DNA from: CAVQHY01 sp963712465
Lineage (GTDB): Bacteria > Actinomycetota > Thermoleophilia > Gaiellales > Gaiellaceae
DNA: 64,000 bases
Assembly (NCBI GenBank): GCA_963712465.1
Contig: CAVQHY010000006.1
Location: forward strand, 496,001 to 560,000
Direction of reading: 5' to 3'
Shown: positions 8,224-17,558 of the stretch, piece after piece
Position numbering within the stretch: position 1 is the stretch's first letter
Layout of the letters: every line of letters starts with the position of its first letter
Position numbers and translations under genes: made by a program
Notes under the pieces: generated by a model
The model's input: the letters and a program-made list of their open reading frames with translations, nothing else
What the model was told of the DNA's origin: nothing
The model's database searches: none

Positions 8224-9348
8224 ATGCTTCGTCACCTCAGCATGCAGGCGGTTGCGCGTATCGTGGCCGCGATCCTCGTCCTGGGGCTCCTGTTCACGGC
8301 GAGCTCGGCCGCGGCCCCAGTTTCGGGAGACACGCTTGCGCCGACGCTGCGGAAGCAGATGAAGGATCTGGTCGCCGCGGGCGTCCCCGGGGTGGTCGTG
8401 CTCGTCCGTCGGGACGGGCGTACCGTGCGCCTCGCGAGCGGCTACTCCAACCTGGCGAAGAAGACGCCGATGCGCGTCGGCGATCGTTTTCGGATCGGCA
8501 GCGTGACGAAGTCGTTCGTCGCGACCGTTGTCCTCCAGCTGGTCGGCGAGGGGAAGCTCTCGCTCGACGACAGCATCGAGCGCTGGCTGCCAGGCCTGGT
8601 GCCGAACGGCGGGAACATCACGGTCCGCCAGCTGCTCAGCCATCGAAGCGGCCTGTTCGACTACCTCGGCGACGAGAGCGTGTTGAAGCCGTATCTGAGC
8701 GGAGACTTCGGCTACGTCTGGACGCCTCCGAAGCTGGTGGCGGTCAGTACTGCGCACCCGCCGGTCTTCGAGCCAGGGGCGAAGTTCTCGTACTCGAACA
8801 CGAACTACATCGTGCTCGGCCTGATCGTGGAGGCCGTGACAGGCAACCCGATCGGCGCGGAGCTGCGCCAGCGCATCTTCGAGCCGCTCGGGCTTCGCTC
8901 GACCCTGTTTGCCAGCTCGCAGCGCATTCCGGGCGCACACGCGCACGGCTATCTCGTCAGCGGCAAGAACAAGCTGCAGGACGTCACGGGCGTCAGCCCG
9001 TCCTATGCCTGGGCGGCCGGCGCGATCGTCTCGACCGCGAGTGACATCGCACGCTTCTACCGCGCTCTGCTCGGTGGACAACTCCTCCCGCCCGACCTCC
9101 TGCAGGCGATGGAGACGTTCGAGGACGACTACGGGCTCGGGCTCTTCCACGTCAAGCTGCCATGCGGCGAGATCGTCGGCCACGACGGAGCAATCGCCGC
9201 GTACCTGACGCTCGCCTTCAACAGCACGGACGGCAAGCGCCAGTTCGTCGTGCTCGCCAACTCGCTCACCTTCGACGACCAGGTCGGCGGCAAGCAGGCC
9301 CAACGAGCTCTGGGGCGGCTCCTCCAGACCGCGGCCTGCGGAGACTAG
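8224..9348 (+). CDS. Secreted serine hydrolase, beta-lactamase/DD-peptidase fold
   Basis: The 374-residue protein starts with a signal peptide (hydrophobic IVAAILVLGLLFTASSAAA). It has the class C beta-lactamase/esterase motifs: SVTK with the nucleophile Ser and Lys, the YSN triad in FSYSNTNY, and HDG in GHDGAIAAY in place of KTG. HxG variants are usually D-aminopeptidases, esterases or DD-carboxypeptidase-like proteins rather than true beta-lactamases. The ATG at 8224 follows AAGGGGAAGGA. The hydrolase gene at 9351 begins two bases after its stop, so they are cotranscribed. Confidence 0.88.
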   Translation: MLRHLSMQAVARIVAAILVLGLLFTASSAAAPVSGDTLAPTLRKQMKDLVAAGVPGVVVLVRRDGRTVRLASGYSNLAKKTPMRVGDRFRIGSVTKSFVATVVLQLVGEGKLSLDDSIERWLPGLVPNGGNITVRQLLSHRSGLFDYLGDESVLKPYLSGDFGYVWTPPKLVAVSTAHPPVFEPGAKFSYSNTNYIVLGLIVEAVTGNPIGAELRQRIFEPLGLRSTLFASSQRIPGAHAHGYLVSGKNKLQDVTGVSPSYAWAAGAIVSTASDIARFYRALLGGQLLPPDLLQAMETFEDDYGLGLFHVKLPCGEIVGHDGAIAAYLTLAFNSTDGKRQFVVLANSLTFDDQVGGKQAQRALGRLLQTAACGD

Positions 9349-9350
9349 TC

Positions 9351-10624
9351 GTGTCCGCGTCCGCTCCCGTTCTGCCGCCGCCCACCGGGCCGTATCCGGT
9401 GGGCCGGGCCATGTACCGCTGGGACGGGCCAGGCCGCGCGACCGGCCCCGTCGCACAGCAAGGCGACACGCGGGAGCTAGTGGTGTGGGTCTGGTATCCA
9501 GCGGCGCCAGTCCCGGGCGCGCCGCTCGCCGCATACCTGCCCGAGGGGTGGGAGGCCGTGGGGCAGTTCCTGGGCTTCCAGACGGACACGGTTCGGAGCC
9601 ACGCGGTCGAGGACGCCCCGGTCGCCCCTGACCCGTCGCGCTTCCCCGCCCTGGTCTTCTCACCGTCCGGGTTGCCGCCCCTGACCCTCGCGGCCATCGT
9701 CGAAGAGATCGCCAGCCATGGCTACGTCGTAGCCGGTATCAACCACACCCACGAGTCTGCTGTGACCGTCTTCCCGGACGGACGGGTCGTCCCGATGGAC
9801 GCCGAGCTGATGCAACCTGTGCTTGGCCCGTTCAGCGGCGCGCCTGAGGAGGCGTTCCGCGGCCGGGCCGGCATTGCCGACATCCAGGCGGCGGACATGC
9901 GCTTCGTGATCGACGAACTGGAGAGCCTCGCTGCCGCGGAGATCGGGACGGACCGACTGGCCGGACGTCTGGACCTGGCTCGGCTAGGCGCATTCGGACA
10001 CTCGTTGGGGGGCAATGCGGCGCTGGAGTGCTGCCGGCTGGACGAGCGCTGTACGGCGGCGGCCAACCTGGACGGCGCCAACTGGACCGAGGTGGGCCGG
10101 GTCGGTGCTCGAGCGGCCCGCGCTCCTGCTCCTCGCAGACACAGCGAGCTGGAGCTGCCCTGCAAGGATCAGGTCGCGGCGGGCGTCTATCCCACGGACG
10201 CCTGGTGCGAGGCCGAGCGGACGCTCATGCGCGACGGCTGGCAGGCTGTCTACGACCGCGCCGGGCCCGGCTACGGAGTGCTGATCACCGGCAGCGGACA
10301 CGCCAGCTTCCTCGACCTCGGGTTCCTTCCCCTCACTCCCGACTCGCGGGCAACCCAGGGGCTCGCGGCGGTGGGCATCGACGCCCACCGCGTCTGGCGG
10401 ATCACTGCGACTACCTGCTGGCCTTCTTCGCGAAGCACCTCCTCGGCGCCGAGGAGCCGCTCCTCGACGGCCCGTCGCCTTCGTATCCGGAGGTGCGGTT
10501 CGGCGCTCCCGCGGAGCTGCTGGCGCGTCCGACGGTCTCGGGCCCGGTCGCCGACCAACCCTCCTCGAACAAGACTCATCGGGCACACTCCCGGGAGCGA
10601 CCGAGACGGAAAGGATTCCGATGA
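9351..10624 (+). CDS. Alpha/beta hydrolase, PAF-acetylhydrolase-like (frameshifted)
   Basis: The frame from GTG 9351 encodes an alpha/beta hydrolase resembling platelet-activating-factor acetylhydrolases. It shows VVWVWYPA, a Ser nucleophile in FGHSLGGNAA, and a catalytic His in ITGSGHASFLDL. Coding moves to another frame between about 10107 and 10138 (LERPALLLLAD appears there) and again near 10400, after which DYLLAFFAKHLLGAEEPLL follows to a stop overlapping the next ATG. Three indels in one gene could be decay, but the intact remainder and the ATGA overlap suggest sequencing errors. About 424 residues if corrected. Confidence 0.7.
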
Positions 10625-12156
10625 GCACCCTCATCTCCTCAGAGACCCAGGCCGGGACGCGAGTCCTCGCAAACTACATCGGCGGCAAGTGGGTTCCGTC
10701 GGCCTCGACCGAGCAGCTCGACGTGACCAACCCGGCGACCGGCGAGGTTCTCGCCCGCGTGCCGCTGTCGACCAAGGACGAGCTCGAGCAGGCGGTCGTC
10801 GCCGCCCGCGAGGCGTTCGAGACCTGGCGCTCGAGGTCGGTGATCGAGCGGGCGCGCTGGCTCTTCACGCTGCGCCAGGCGCTGCACGAGCGCAGCGACG
10901 ACATCGCCGCCTCGATCACGCGCGAGATGGGCAAGACCTTCCCGGACGCGCAGGCCGAGACGGCGCGGATGATCGAGATGATCGAGTGCGCGACCGCGAT
11001 CCCGACGACGATGCAGGGCCGCATCCTCGAGGGCGTCGCGACGGCCGTCGACTGCGAGACGATCCGCCAGCCGGTCGGCGTCTGCGCCGCGATCGTCCCG
11101 TTCAACTTCCCGGCGATGGTCCCGATGTGGTTCCTGCCGTTCGCGATCGCCTGCGGCAACGCCTTCATCCTCAAGCCGTCCGAGCAGGTGCCGATGACGC
11201 AGACCCTCGTCTGGGAGATCATCGACGAGATCGGCGGACTGCCCGCGGGCGTGATCAACCTGGTCAACGGGTCGAAGGACGTCGTCAACGCGATCCTCGA
11301 CTCGCCCGGGATCGACGCGGTCAGCTTCGTCGGCTCGGCCAAGGTCGCGCGCTACATCTACGAGCGCGCGGCCGCGAACGGCAAGCGCGTGCAGGCTCTC
11401 GGCGGCGCGAAGAACTACATGGTCGTGATGCCCGACGCCGTCATGGACAAGACGGTCTCGAACATCCTCGGTTCCGCGTTCGGCGCCGCCGGCCAGCGCT
11501 GCATGGCCGGCTCGGTCGTCGTCGCGGTCGGAGACGCGAAGAAGCCGCTGCTGGAGGGTCTCGTCGAGGAGACGAGGAAGCTCAGCGTCGGCGACGGCAT
11601 GGCCGAGGGCGTCAACGTCGGCCCGGTGGTTTCCTCGACCGCGCGCGACCGCATCGTCGGCTGGATCGAGAAGGGCGTCGAGGAGGGCGCGACGGTGGCC
11701 GTCGACGGGCGCGGCCCGGACGGAACGCACGCGGACGGCGCCTTCGTCGGCCCGACGATCCTCGACGACGTCACTCCCGAGATGGAGGTCGCGCGCGAGG
11801 AGGTCTTCGGCCCCGTCCTCTCGGTCATCCACGCGGAGTCGCTCGAGCACGCGATCGAGATCGTCAACGGCTCGCGCTACGGCAACGGCACCTCGATCTT
11901 CACCGAGTCGGGTGCGGCCGTCCGCCGCTACCGCCACGACGTCCAGGTCGGCATGGTCGGCGTCAACATCGGCGTCGCCGCCCCGGTCGCGTTCTTCCCC
12001 TTCTCGGGGTGGAAGGACTCGTTCCTCGGTGACCTGCACGCCCACGGCACCGACGCCGTCGACTTCTACACGCGCAAGAAGACGGTCACGTCACGCTACT
12101 TCTCGGGCGGCGAGGTCGGCCGCTTCTTCACCGAGCAGGGCGACAAGCACTCGTAG
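10621..12156 (+). CDS. mmsA: Methylmalonate-semialdehyde dehydrogenase (CoA-acylating)
   Basis: The 511-residue aldehyde dehydrogenase converts methylmalonate or malonate semialdehyde, CoA and NAD to propionyl- or acetyl-CoA, with release of CO2, in valine, inositol or beta-alanine breakdown. The catalytic Cys is in GQRCMAGS, and the general-base Glu region of ordinary ALDHs is replaced by GGAKNYM, which is characteristic of MMSDHs. VPFNFPAMVPMWFLPFAIACGN is also family-typical in part. The ATG follows AAGGA and overlaps the hydrolase end. A DUF2090 (inositol-pathway-type) aldolase sits 32 kb away. Confidence 0.92.
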   Translation: MSTLISSETQAGTRVLANYIGGKWVPSASTEQLDVTNPATGEVLARVPLSTKDELEQAVVAAREAFETWRSRSVIERARWLFTLRQALHERSDDIAASITREMGKTFPDAQAETARMIEMIECATAIPTTMQGRILEGVATAVDCETIRQPVGVCAAIVPFNFPAMVPMWFLPFAIACGNAFILKPSEQVPMTQTLVWEIIDEIGGLPAGVINLVNGSKDVVNAILDSPGIDAVSFVGSAKVARYIYERAAANGKRVQALGGAKNYMVVMPDAVMDKTVSNILGSAFGAAGQRCMAGSVVVAVGDAKKPLLEGLVEETRKLSVGDGMAEGVNVGPVVSSTARDRIVGWIEKGVEEGATVAVDGRGPDGTHADGAFVGPTILDDVTPEMEVAREEVFGPVLSVIHAESLEHAIEIVNGSRYGNGTSIFTESGAAVRRYRHDVQVGMVGVNIGVAAPVAFFPFSGWKDSFLGDLHAHGTDAVDFYTRKKTVTSRYFSGGEVGRFFTEQGDKHS

Positions 12157-12162
12157 GGCCTT

Positions 12163-13845
12163 ATGGGCTCACGCCCGTACGCGAGCGCGGCGAAGGACGG
12201 CCTCACCGTCAAGGCCTACCGCGGCGACGGGGCCGCGCTCCTGGCATTCGACCTGGACGAGGCCCAGGTCCCCGATCTCGCCGGTTTCGCCGTCAAGTAC
12301 ACGACCCCGGGTGGCAAGACGTCGTGGTTACTCAACCGGCTGAGCTTCACGCGGGCGATCACGGCGGCGACGACACCATCCCAGCGCCGCTGGACCCCGA
12401 CGAACGTGGCGCCGCTGCAGAAGTTCCACTGGGCCCATTTCCCCCCCGAGCTCCAGCCCGGGCCTTACCGGTACGCGGTCACTGCGATGCGCTTCGGCGA
12501 GCCCGACGGCTCCAGGCTCGAGCCGGGGCCGACGGTCGAGCTCGAGCTCGACCTGATCGAGCCCGACGGGCGACGGCTCGAGCTCGGCTTCACACGCGGC
12601 TACATCTCGTCGCAGGCCTACAGCGACCGGTTCGCGAACGCGCCGATCCGGCCTCCAAAGCCCGAGCGGATCGATTTCGACACGGCGCCGTTCGAGCGGC
12701 GGTACGCGTGGCTCGGCGCACACGCGCGGCGGCTCGTGTTCGGGTTTCTCGACGAGTGCGCTCAGAGCCCGGACGTCACGGTCGACGTCTTCGCCTACGA
12801 CCTCGACGAGCCCGACGTCGTTCGCGCGCTCGAGAGGCTCGGTCCGCGCGTGCGGCTCTTCCTCGATGACTCGGGGTCCCACGTCGGGCCAGGCGCCCTG
12901 GAGCCGGCGGCCCGGGCCAGGATCGAAGCGTCGGCAGGAGCAGCGAATGTCCGATCCGGTCACTTCCGTCGCTTCGCTCACTGCAAGGTGTTCGTGCAGA
13001 GGCGAGCCGGCCGTCCGGTCAAGGTGCTCACCGGCTCGGCGAACTTCTCGGTCCGCGGCTTCTACGTCCAGGCGAACAACGTCCTCGTCTTCGACGATCC
13101 GCAGGTCGCCGGCCTCTACGCCGAGGCGTTCGAGCAGGCGTGGAATGCCCCCGCCACGTTTCGAGACTCGCCGATCGCCGCCCGCTGGTTCGGGTTGCGC
13201 GCGGCCGGGCTGCCGCGGCTCTCGGCGAGCTTCGCTCCGCACCGGTCGGCCGAGGTGTCGCTGGCGCGGGTCGCCGAGGCCGTCGACGCGGCGGACTCCT
13301 CGGTGCTCTTCGCGGTGATGGAGCTCGGCGGCACCGGGCCCGTCCTCGAGCGCCTGCGCGGGCTTGCGGCGACGGGCAAGGTCTACTCGACGGGGATGAC
13401 CCAGCGCTACGACGGCTCGCTGAGCGTGCTTCCACCCGGCCGACAACGAGGCGACGTCGTTCCGTTCGCCTACCTGTCGTCGAAGGTGCCCGAGCCGTTC
13501 CGGGCCGAGTGGAGCGGCGGGCAGGGCCAGGTGATTCACCACAAGTTCGTGGTCGTGGACTTCAACGATTCGGCTCCGGTCGTGTTCACGGGGTCGTCGA
13601 ATCTCGCCGCGGGCGGCGAGGAGTCCAACGGCGACAGCCTGCTCGCGCTCTACGACCGTCGCGCGACGATCGCCTACGCCGTCGAGGCGATCCGCCTGAT
13701 CGATCACTACCGGTTCCGCGCAGTCATGCTCAAGGCGACGACGATCGAGCCGCTGCGGCTTCGGGCCAGAGACGAGCGCTGGTGGCGGCACGCCTACGAG
13801 GACGGCCATATGAGGAAGACCGAGCGCGTCCTGTTCGTGCGATGA
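12163..13845 (+). CDS. Phospholipase D-like protein with two HKD motifs
   Basis: The 560-residue protein has two PLD catalytic repeats: HCKVF with GSANFS at about residues 270-295, and HHKFVVVDFNDSAP with GSSNLAAGGEE near residues 455-480. An N-terminal beta-rich region of about 150 residues precedes them. Paired HKD motifs form one active site that cleaves phosphodiesters, acting on phospholipids or nucleic acids. No signal peptide is evident, so it may act inside the cell. The stop overlaps the GNAT start (ATGA). Confidence 0.85.
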   Translation: MGSRPYASAAKDGLTVKAYRGDGAALLAFDLDEAQVPDLAGFAVKYTTPGGKTSWLLNRLSFTRAITAATTPSQRRWTPTNVAPLQKFHWAHFPPELQPGPYRYAVTAMRFGEPDGSRLEPGPTVELELDLIEPDGRRLELGFTRGYISSQAYSDRFANAPIRPPKPERIDFDTAPFERRYAWLGAHARRLVFGFLDECAQSPDVTVDVFAYDLDEPDVVRALERLGPRVRLFLDDSGSHVGPGALEPAARARIEASAGAANVRSGHFRRFAHCKVFVQRRAGRPVKVLTGSANFSVRGFYVQANNVLVFDDPQVAGLYAEAFEQAWNAPATFRDSPIAARWFGLRAAGLPRLSASFAPHRSAEVSLARVAEAVDAADSSVLFAVMELGGTGPVLERLRGLAATGKVYSTGMTQRYDGSLSVLPPGRQRGDVVPFAYLSSKVPEPFRAEWSGGQGQVIHHKFVVVDFNDSAPVVFTGSSNLAAGGEESNGDSLLALYDRRATIAYAVEAIRLIDHYRFRAVMLKATTIEPLRLRARDERWWRHAYEDGHMRKTERVLFVR

Positions 13846-14402
13846 CGTTCGCGGGCGGTCGGGACGAGGCGGTGCTCCGCGTCGCCACACCCGGCGACGC
13901 CGCGGTCATCGACGAGCTGATGAAGGAGTCCACGGCCGGGCTCTTCCCGCGCTTCTACGACGACGTCCAGACGGCGAGCGCCGTTCGATACGTCGCCGAG
14001 GTCGATCCGATGCTCCTCGCCGACGGCACGTACTACGTGATCGAGCACCGCGGCGAGGCCGTCGCCTGCGGCGGCTGGAGCAGGCGGGACCGGCTATACA
14101 CCGGAAGCGGCGACTCCGAGGACGACGCGAGGTTGCTCGACCCGTCGAGCGAGCCGGCGCGGGTGCGGGCGATGTTCGTGCGCTCCGACTGGACCCGTCG
14201 TGGTCTCGGCCGCCGCATCCTCGAGGAGTGCGAGAGCGCGGCGCGACGCGAGGGCTTCCACAGCCTCGCGCTCAAGTCGACGCTCCCCGGCGTGCCGCTC
14301 TACCTCGCCTTCGGCTTCAAGCCGCTCGAGGAGGGCGAGGTGGCGATGCCCGACGGCGTGACGCTCGCCTGCGTGTCGATGGAGAAGCCGATCGACGGCT
14401 GA
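13842..14402 (+). CDS. GNAT-family N-acetyltransferase
   Basis: The 186-residue protein has the acetyl-CoA binding motif in VRSDWTRRGLGRRILEECE and the C-terminal YLAFGFKPLEEGEV strand of GNAT enzymes. The ATG at 13842 overlaps the PLD stop, so the two are coupled. The acceptor (amine, amino acid, antibiotic or protein) cannot be inferred. Confidence 0.85.
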   Translation: MTFAGGRDEAVLRVATPGDAAVIDELMKESTAGLFPRFYDDVQTASAVRYVAEVDPMLLADGTYYVIEHRGEAVACGGWSRRDRLYTGSGDSEDDARLLDPSSEPARVRAMFVRSDWTRRGLGRRILEECESAARREGFHSLALKSTLPGVPLYLAFGFKPLEEGEVAMPDGVTLACVSMEKPIDG

Positions 14403-14423
14403 AGGCTGTCGGGCAACCGTCGG

Positions 14424-15602
14424 TCACGCGGGTATGACCGTCAGCTCGCGTGGGACGCGGGAGAGGATCTCGATGCCGCTCTCGGTCATGACCAGGGTCT
14501 CCATGTAGCTCGCGGTCAGCTGTCCTTCCCGGTCGAACAGGATGTTCTCGTAGTTCGTCACGTACCCCGGCTCCCAGGTGAACTGCTCGTAGGCATCGTT
14601 CGAGAGGTACGTGTGTCCGACCCAGTCGGGCGGCACCGCGATCCCGAGCGCGTAGCCTCCGACCCACCAGACGCGGTTGCGCGGGAATCGCGCGAAGACG
14701 TACTCCTCCGCCGTCCGCTGGGCGACGTCGAGCGGGTCGCCCGGCCTGACAGTCCGTTGCACCTCGAGCACGCTCCTGCTCGTGACCTCGAGGATGGCGC
14801 GTGCCGCGGGGTTGTCGTTTCCGATCGCAAACGTCCGGCAGAGGTCGGCGTGGTAGCGGTTGTAGACGCCGCACGCGTCCACGTACATGACGTCGCCGCG
14901 CTCGAGCGGACGGCGGGAGGGCGCTGCGTGCGTCTTGCACCAGACGAGAGGGCCCGCGGAGACCATCGTCCTGATGGCCGCCTCCTCGCCGCCTTCCTCG
15001 GCCATCAGCGCGTTCAACCGCGCCGCGACCTGAAGCTCCGTCAGGCCCGGCCGTACGAGCTCGGGGATGGACAGGAACGCCGCGTCGACGATCGCGGCGG
15101 CCCGCCGCACGCAGTCGAGCTCGAGCGGCGACTTGACGAGCCGGACGCGGTCGACGACCCAGTCGCCCGCCGCGAGACGCGCGCCGCGCCCGCTCAGCCG
15201 CTCGGCGAGCTCGCGGACGAGCGGCGCGGACGGCGCGCGCGTGTGCCACTCGACGCCGATCGTGCCGTCAAGCCAGCCACGATCGGCGAAGGCGCCGACG
15301 ACCGTCTCTACCGCGGTCTCGTAGGTGAAGAAGATCGCATCGTCGAAATGGGCGGTCTCGACGACCAGGTCGCGGTGGCGCTCGTAGTCGACGAACACGG
15401 TCGCCTCGGAATCCCGCGTCACGACGACACCAAGCGGCGCCCGCGGCGGGTACCAGATCGACTCGAAGCCGGTCAGGTAGCAAAGATTCGCCGGGCTCAT
15501 CACGTAGAGGACGTCGATCTCCCGCCGGGCCATCTCGTCTCTGACGCGTCGCGCTCGCTCGCGGTACTCGTCGAGTGCGAAGGGAAGTTCCGCTGCCGCC
15601 AT
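14424..15602 (-). CDS. M24-family metallopeptidase-fold hydrolase (creatinase-like)
   Basis: The 392-residue pita-bread-fold protein has an N-terminal creatinase domain and a C-terminal M24 domain. The metal Asp pair is visible in YVDACGVYNRYHADLCR (D-x10-D), and two Glu ligands are likely in NYENILF and SYMETLVMTE. The expected His of the GHGxG loop is absent: the segment reads GGYALGIAVPPDW. The GIAxPPDW part recalls ectoine hydrolase and creatinase-like members rather than Xaa-Pro peptidases. It may hydrolyse a small amide or act with altered metal use. It is divergent from the cupin at 15643, suggesting a shared promoter region. Confidence 0.82.
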   Translation of the reverse strand: MAAAELPFALDEYRERARRVRDEMARREIDVLYVMSPANLCYLTGFESIWYPPRAPLGVVVTRDSEATVFVDYERHRDLVVETAHFDDAIFFTYETAVETVVGAFADRGWLDGTIGVEWHTRAPSAPLVRELAERLSGRGARLAAGDWVVDRVRLVKSPLELDCVRRAAAIVDAAFLSIPELVRPGLTELQVAARLNALMAEEGGEEAAIRTMVSAGPLVWCKTHAAPSRRPLERGDVMYVDACGVYNRYHADLCRTFAIGNDNPAARAILEVTSRSVLEVQRTVRPGDPLDVAQRTAEEYVFARFPRNRVWWVGGYALGIAVPPDWVGHTYLSNDAYEQFTWEPGYVTNYENILFDREGQLTASYMETLVMTESGIEILSRVPRELTVIPA

Positions 15603-15642
15603 CGAGGTCGGTGATCATATGTCGAGCCGACGAGGAGGGACA

Positions 15643-16041
15643 ATGGACAGACCGAGGCCGATGGTGGTGCCGCTCGCGAGCGTCGATCCCGTACCCGCGG
15701 CGGAGGCTGTGACGAGGGTCCGGATCGCGCGGCTCGTCACGCGGAAGCGCTGCGGCTCGAGACTGCTCCTGGGCGCCTCGTGGATGGATCCCGGCGAGAC
15801 GACGAACACCTGGTCGTCGCGGTCGGACAACGACATGGGGCCCGGCGACCACTGGTACGGCCCGGTGGACGAGACGTACTTCATCGTCCGCGGTCGCCTG
15901 CAGCTCACCTGGGACGAGGGCGTCCTCGATCTCGGTCCGGACGACGCCGTCTACCTCGCGCCTGGCTGGACCTACCGGCTCGAGAACGTCGGCGACGAGC
16001 CGGCCTTCTTCGTCTACTCGATGACGCCGACGCCCGAGTAG
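15643..16041 (+). CDS. Cupin-domain protein
   Basis: The 132-residue single cupin has a first motif around GPGDHWYGPVDETYFIVRG and a second around LGPDDAVYLAPGWTYRLENVG, with a metal-type His in GDHWY and Glu in DETYF. The ATG at 15643 is preceded by GAGGAGGG at good distance; an earlier ATG at 15619 has no such site. The start is 40 bases from the divergent M24 gene, which suggests they serve one pathway, perhaps turnover of a small amide. Confidence 0.8.
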   Translation: MDRPRPMVVPLASVDPVPAAEAVTRVRIARLVTRKRCGSRLLLGASWMDPGETTNTWSSRSDNDMGPGDHWYGPVDETYFIVRGRLQLTWDEGVLDLGPDDAVYLAPGWTYRLENVGDEPAFFVYSMTPTPE

Positions 16042-16057
16042 CGCGGGTGGGGCCCGG

Positions 16058-16648
16058 CTAGCGAAGCGAAGAGCTTCGGAGGGCCGTCGCCCTACGCCGA
16101 CCGGCCGTCAGGAACGCTCGGGTCAGGCGCGCGAGCCCGTACTCGTATACGGCGGCACCGAGGTTCGCCCCCGCGAGGAAGACGAGCGCCTGGTTCGAGG
16201 ACACCGAGTCGCTGAAGACGGCGGCGCCGAACGCTCCCGCATAGTACGGCGCTTCCTTCGCGAGTTCGGTGCCCACGTATCCGAGCGCCGATGCCAGGCG
16301 CCGCGTACGGACCCGGCACCCCTTGAGCGAGGCGAGGTCGTATGCCGCCTTCGAGAGAACGTTCGTGCTGGTCCCCGTGGCTTCGAGCAGCGCCGAGTTC
16401 GCCGCGAGGTTAGCCCGCAGGCCCGCTCCCCAGACCCCGTAGGTGACCACGAGGAATGCGACCACGACGGCGTGCCCGAGGCCGTCGAGGAGCTGCGACG
16501 CTGCGAGCAACGCGCCCGACGCGGTGGCGATCGCGTCCAGCGCGTACGTCGACGCCACAGTCGCCCCGAGCGTAATCGCCCACCGCCGGGTCCCCGAGCG
16601 GGCGACGCCACGGGGCGGGGCCTTGCTGAACGAGCGCGGCAGTTCCAT
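16058..16648 (-). CDS. Hypothetical membrane protein under TACGTAC operators
   Basis: The 196-residue protein is rich in Ala and Gly, with about four hydrophobic segments (for example ITLGATVASTYALDAIATAS, AVVVAFLVVTYGVWGAG). I do not recognise a family. Its ATG is 12 bases from a TACGTAC palindrome cluster, and a TetR-like gene is divergent on the other side, the arrangement of a regulator and its repressed target. It converges with the cupin gene, leaving a 16-base gap. It could be a transporter-like or stress membrane protein. Confidence 0.65.
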   Translation of the reverse strand: MELPRSFSKAPPRGVARSGTRRWAITLGATVASTYALDAIATASGALLAASQLLDGLGHAVVVAFLVVTYGVWGAGLRANLAANSALLEATGTSTNVLSKAAYDLASLKGCRVRTRRLASALGYVGTELAKEAPYYAGAFGAAVFSDSVSSNQALVFLAGANLGAAVYEYGLARLTRAFLTAGRRRATALRSSSLR

Positions 16649-16660
16649 GAACGATGTTCG

Positions 16661-16703
16661 TACGTACGGTATGTACGTAGATACGCACTGTACGTACCTA
16701 CGT
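16661..16703. promoter_or_regulatory. TACGTAC palindrome cluster (TetR-type operator)
   Basis: A 19-bp palindrome at 16661-16679 has arms TACGTAC and GTACGTA around GGTAT. A second symmetric unit overlaps it, with arms ACGTAG (16675-16680) and CTACGT (16698-16703) and GTACGTAC at 16690-16697 inside. The cluster lies between the divergent membrane-protein gene and the TetR-like gene, the usual place for an autoregulatory operator. Confidence 0.7.
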
Positions 16704-16763
16704 CGCCTCGGTCAAGTAGCGTGCGCCCGGATCGTCTGTCCCACAGCGGAAGGAGCACCGCCG

Positions 16764-17498
16764 ATGGCCGCTGACAGGCCGCGAGCCCGATCGACGCTTC
16801 CCAAGTCCGAGGCGCGACGGCGCTACGTCGAGGTGGGCGAGCTCGCCGTCCTCGAACAGGTGCGGCGCGACTCCGAGGCGCTCGACGATCGCTCGCTCGC
16901 GGTCGGTCCCTTCGCCCGGCTCGACGCCAACGCCGTGGCGGCACGCGAAGGCAAGACACGCGGCGCGATTACGAACCTGTTCGGCAGCCAGGCCGCCTTC
17001 CAGGCCGAGACCATGGCGCTCGCACTCAGCGCGCGCGACTGGATCGAGGCGGTGGAGTACCCGGCGCCCAGCGACTTTCCGAGCGCCGACGCGTGGGTCG
17101 ACGGGTTGTTCGCGGCCGAGTCGAACCGTGGTCCCCGACATGGGGCCGAGCCGGACGTGCGTTACGCGTCGCTCTGGGCACTCTGGCTGAGCACCGTCCC
17201 GTACGGCCTCTGGAGCGAGGACGTCAGCAAGCCCAGCATGGAGGAGCACGTCCAGTGGCTTGAGCGGCTGACGAAGGTTCTCGAGCACGCGCTCGACCAC
17301 TTCGAACTCTCCCTCCGGGCGGGTGTGGACGTCGACGACCTCGCCTGCGCGGTCGCGAGCATGATCGAGGGCGTCTGGCTCAACCAGTGTCTGACGGAAC
17401 GTCACCCGACGGACCCCTCGGAGCCGATCGGCACCGTCCTCGTTCGCTCGGGACGTCTCCTTTGGCTCGGGGCAGTGGAGCCTCGGCCGGCTCGCTAG
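16764..17498 (+). CDS. TetR-like transcriptional regulator
   Basis: The 244-residue protein has a divergent N-terminal DNA-binding region (ANAVAAREGKTRGAITNLFGSQAAFQ resembles the TetR recognition segment, with NLFGSQ in place of HYFGSK) and an all-helical ligand domain ending in GVWLNQCLTE. The ATG at 16764 follows GGAAGGAG. It is divergent from the membrane-protein gene at 16648 with the TACGTAC operator cluster between them, so it probably represses itself and that gene. The ligand is unknown. Confidence 0.75.
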   Translation: MAADRPRARSTLPKSEARRRYVEVGELAVLEQVRRDSEALDDRSLAVGPFARLDANAVAAREGKTRGAITNLFGSQAAFQAETMALALSARDWIEAVEYPAPSDFPSADAWVDGLFAAESNRGPRHGAEPDVRYASLWALWLSTVPYGLWSEDVSKPSMEEHVQWLERLTKVLEHALDHFELSLRAGVDVDDLACAVASMIEGVWLNQCLTERHPTDPSEPIGTVLVRSGRLLWLGAVEPRPAR

Positions 17499-17502
17499 CC
17501 GG
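17487..17502. terminator. Small hairpin at the TetR gene end
   Basis: CCGGCT and AGCCGG form a perfect 6-bp stem with a CGCT loop across the TetR-like stop codon. There is no T-run. It lies between convergent genes and could act as a weak bidirectional terminator. Confidence 0.3.
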
Positions 17503-17558
17503 TGCTCTGCAATCCCCGCCGGCCCGACCGCCTGGTGCCGATGCCCGAGTGCCGCCGG

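Noticed and set aside
8080..9663. Long minus-strand frame opposite the beta-lactamase-fold gene
   Set aside because: Arg/Asp-rich translation with no family motif; a codon-bias shadow of the plus-strand gene, which has all catalytic motifs.
9162..12032. A 956-residue open frame across the hydrolase and mmsA genes
   Set aside because: Only its first part matches the hydrolase; the rest is antiphase to mmsA, which is clearly coding in another frame. The long frame arises from the indel near 10400 and high GC.
16649..16720. TACGTAC cluster as a CRISPR or tandem-repeat array
   Set aside because: Units are overlapping palindromes without regular spacers and lie between divergent genes.
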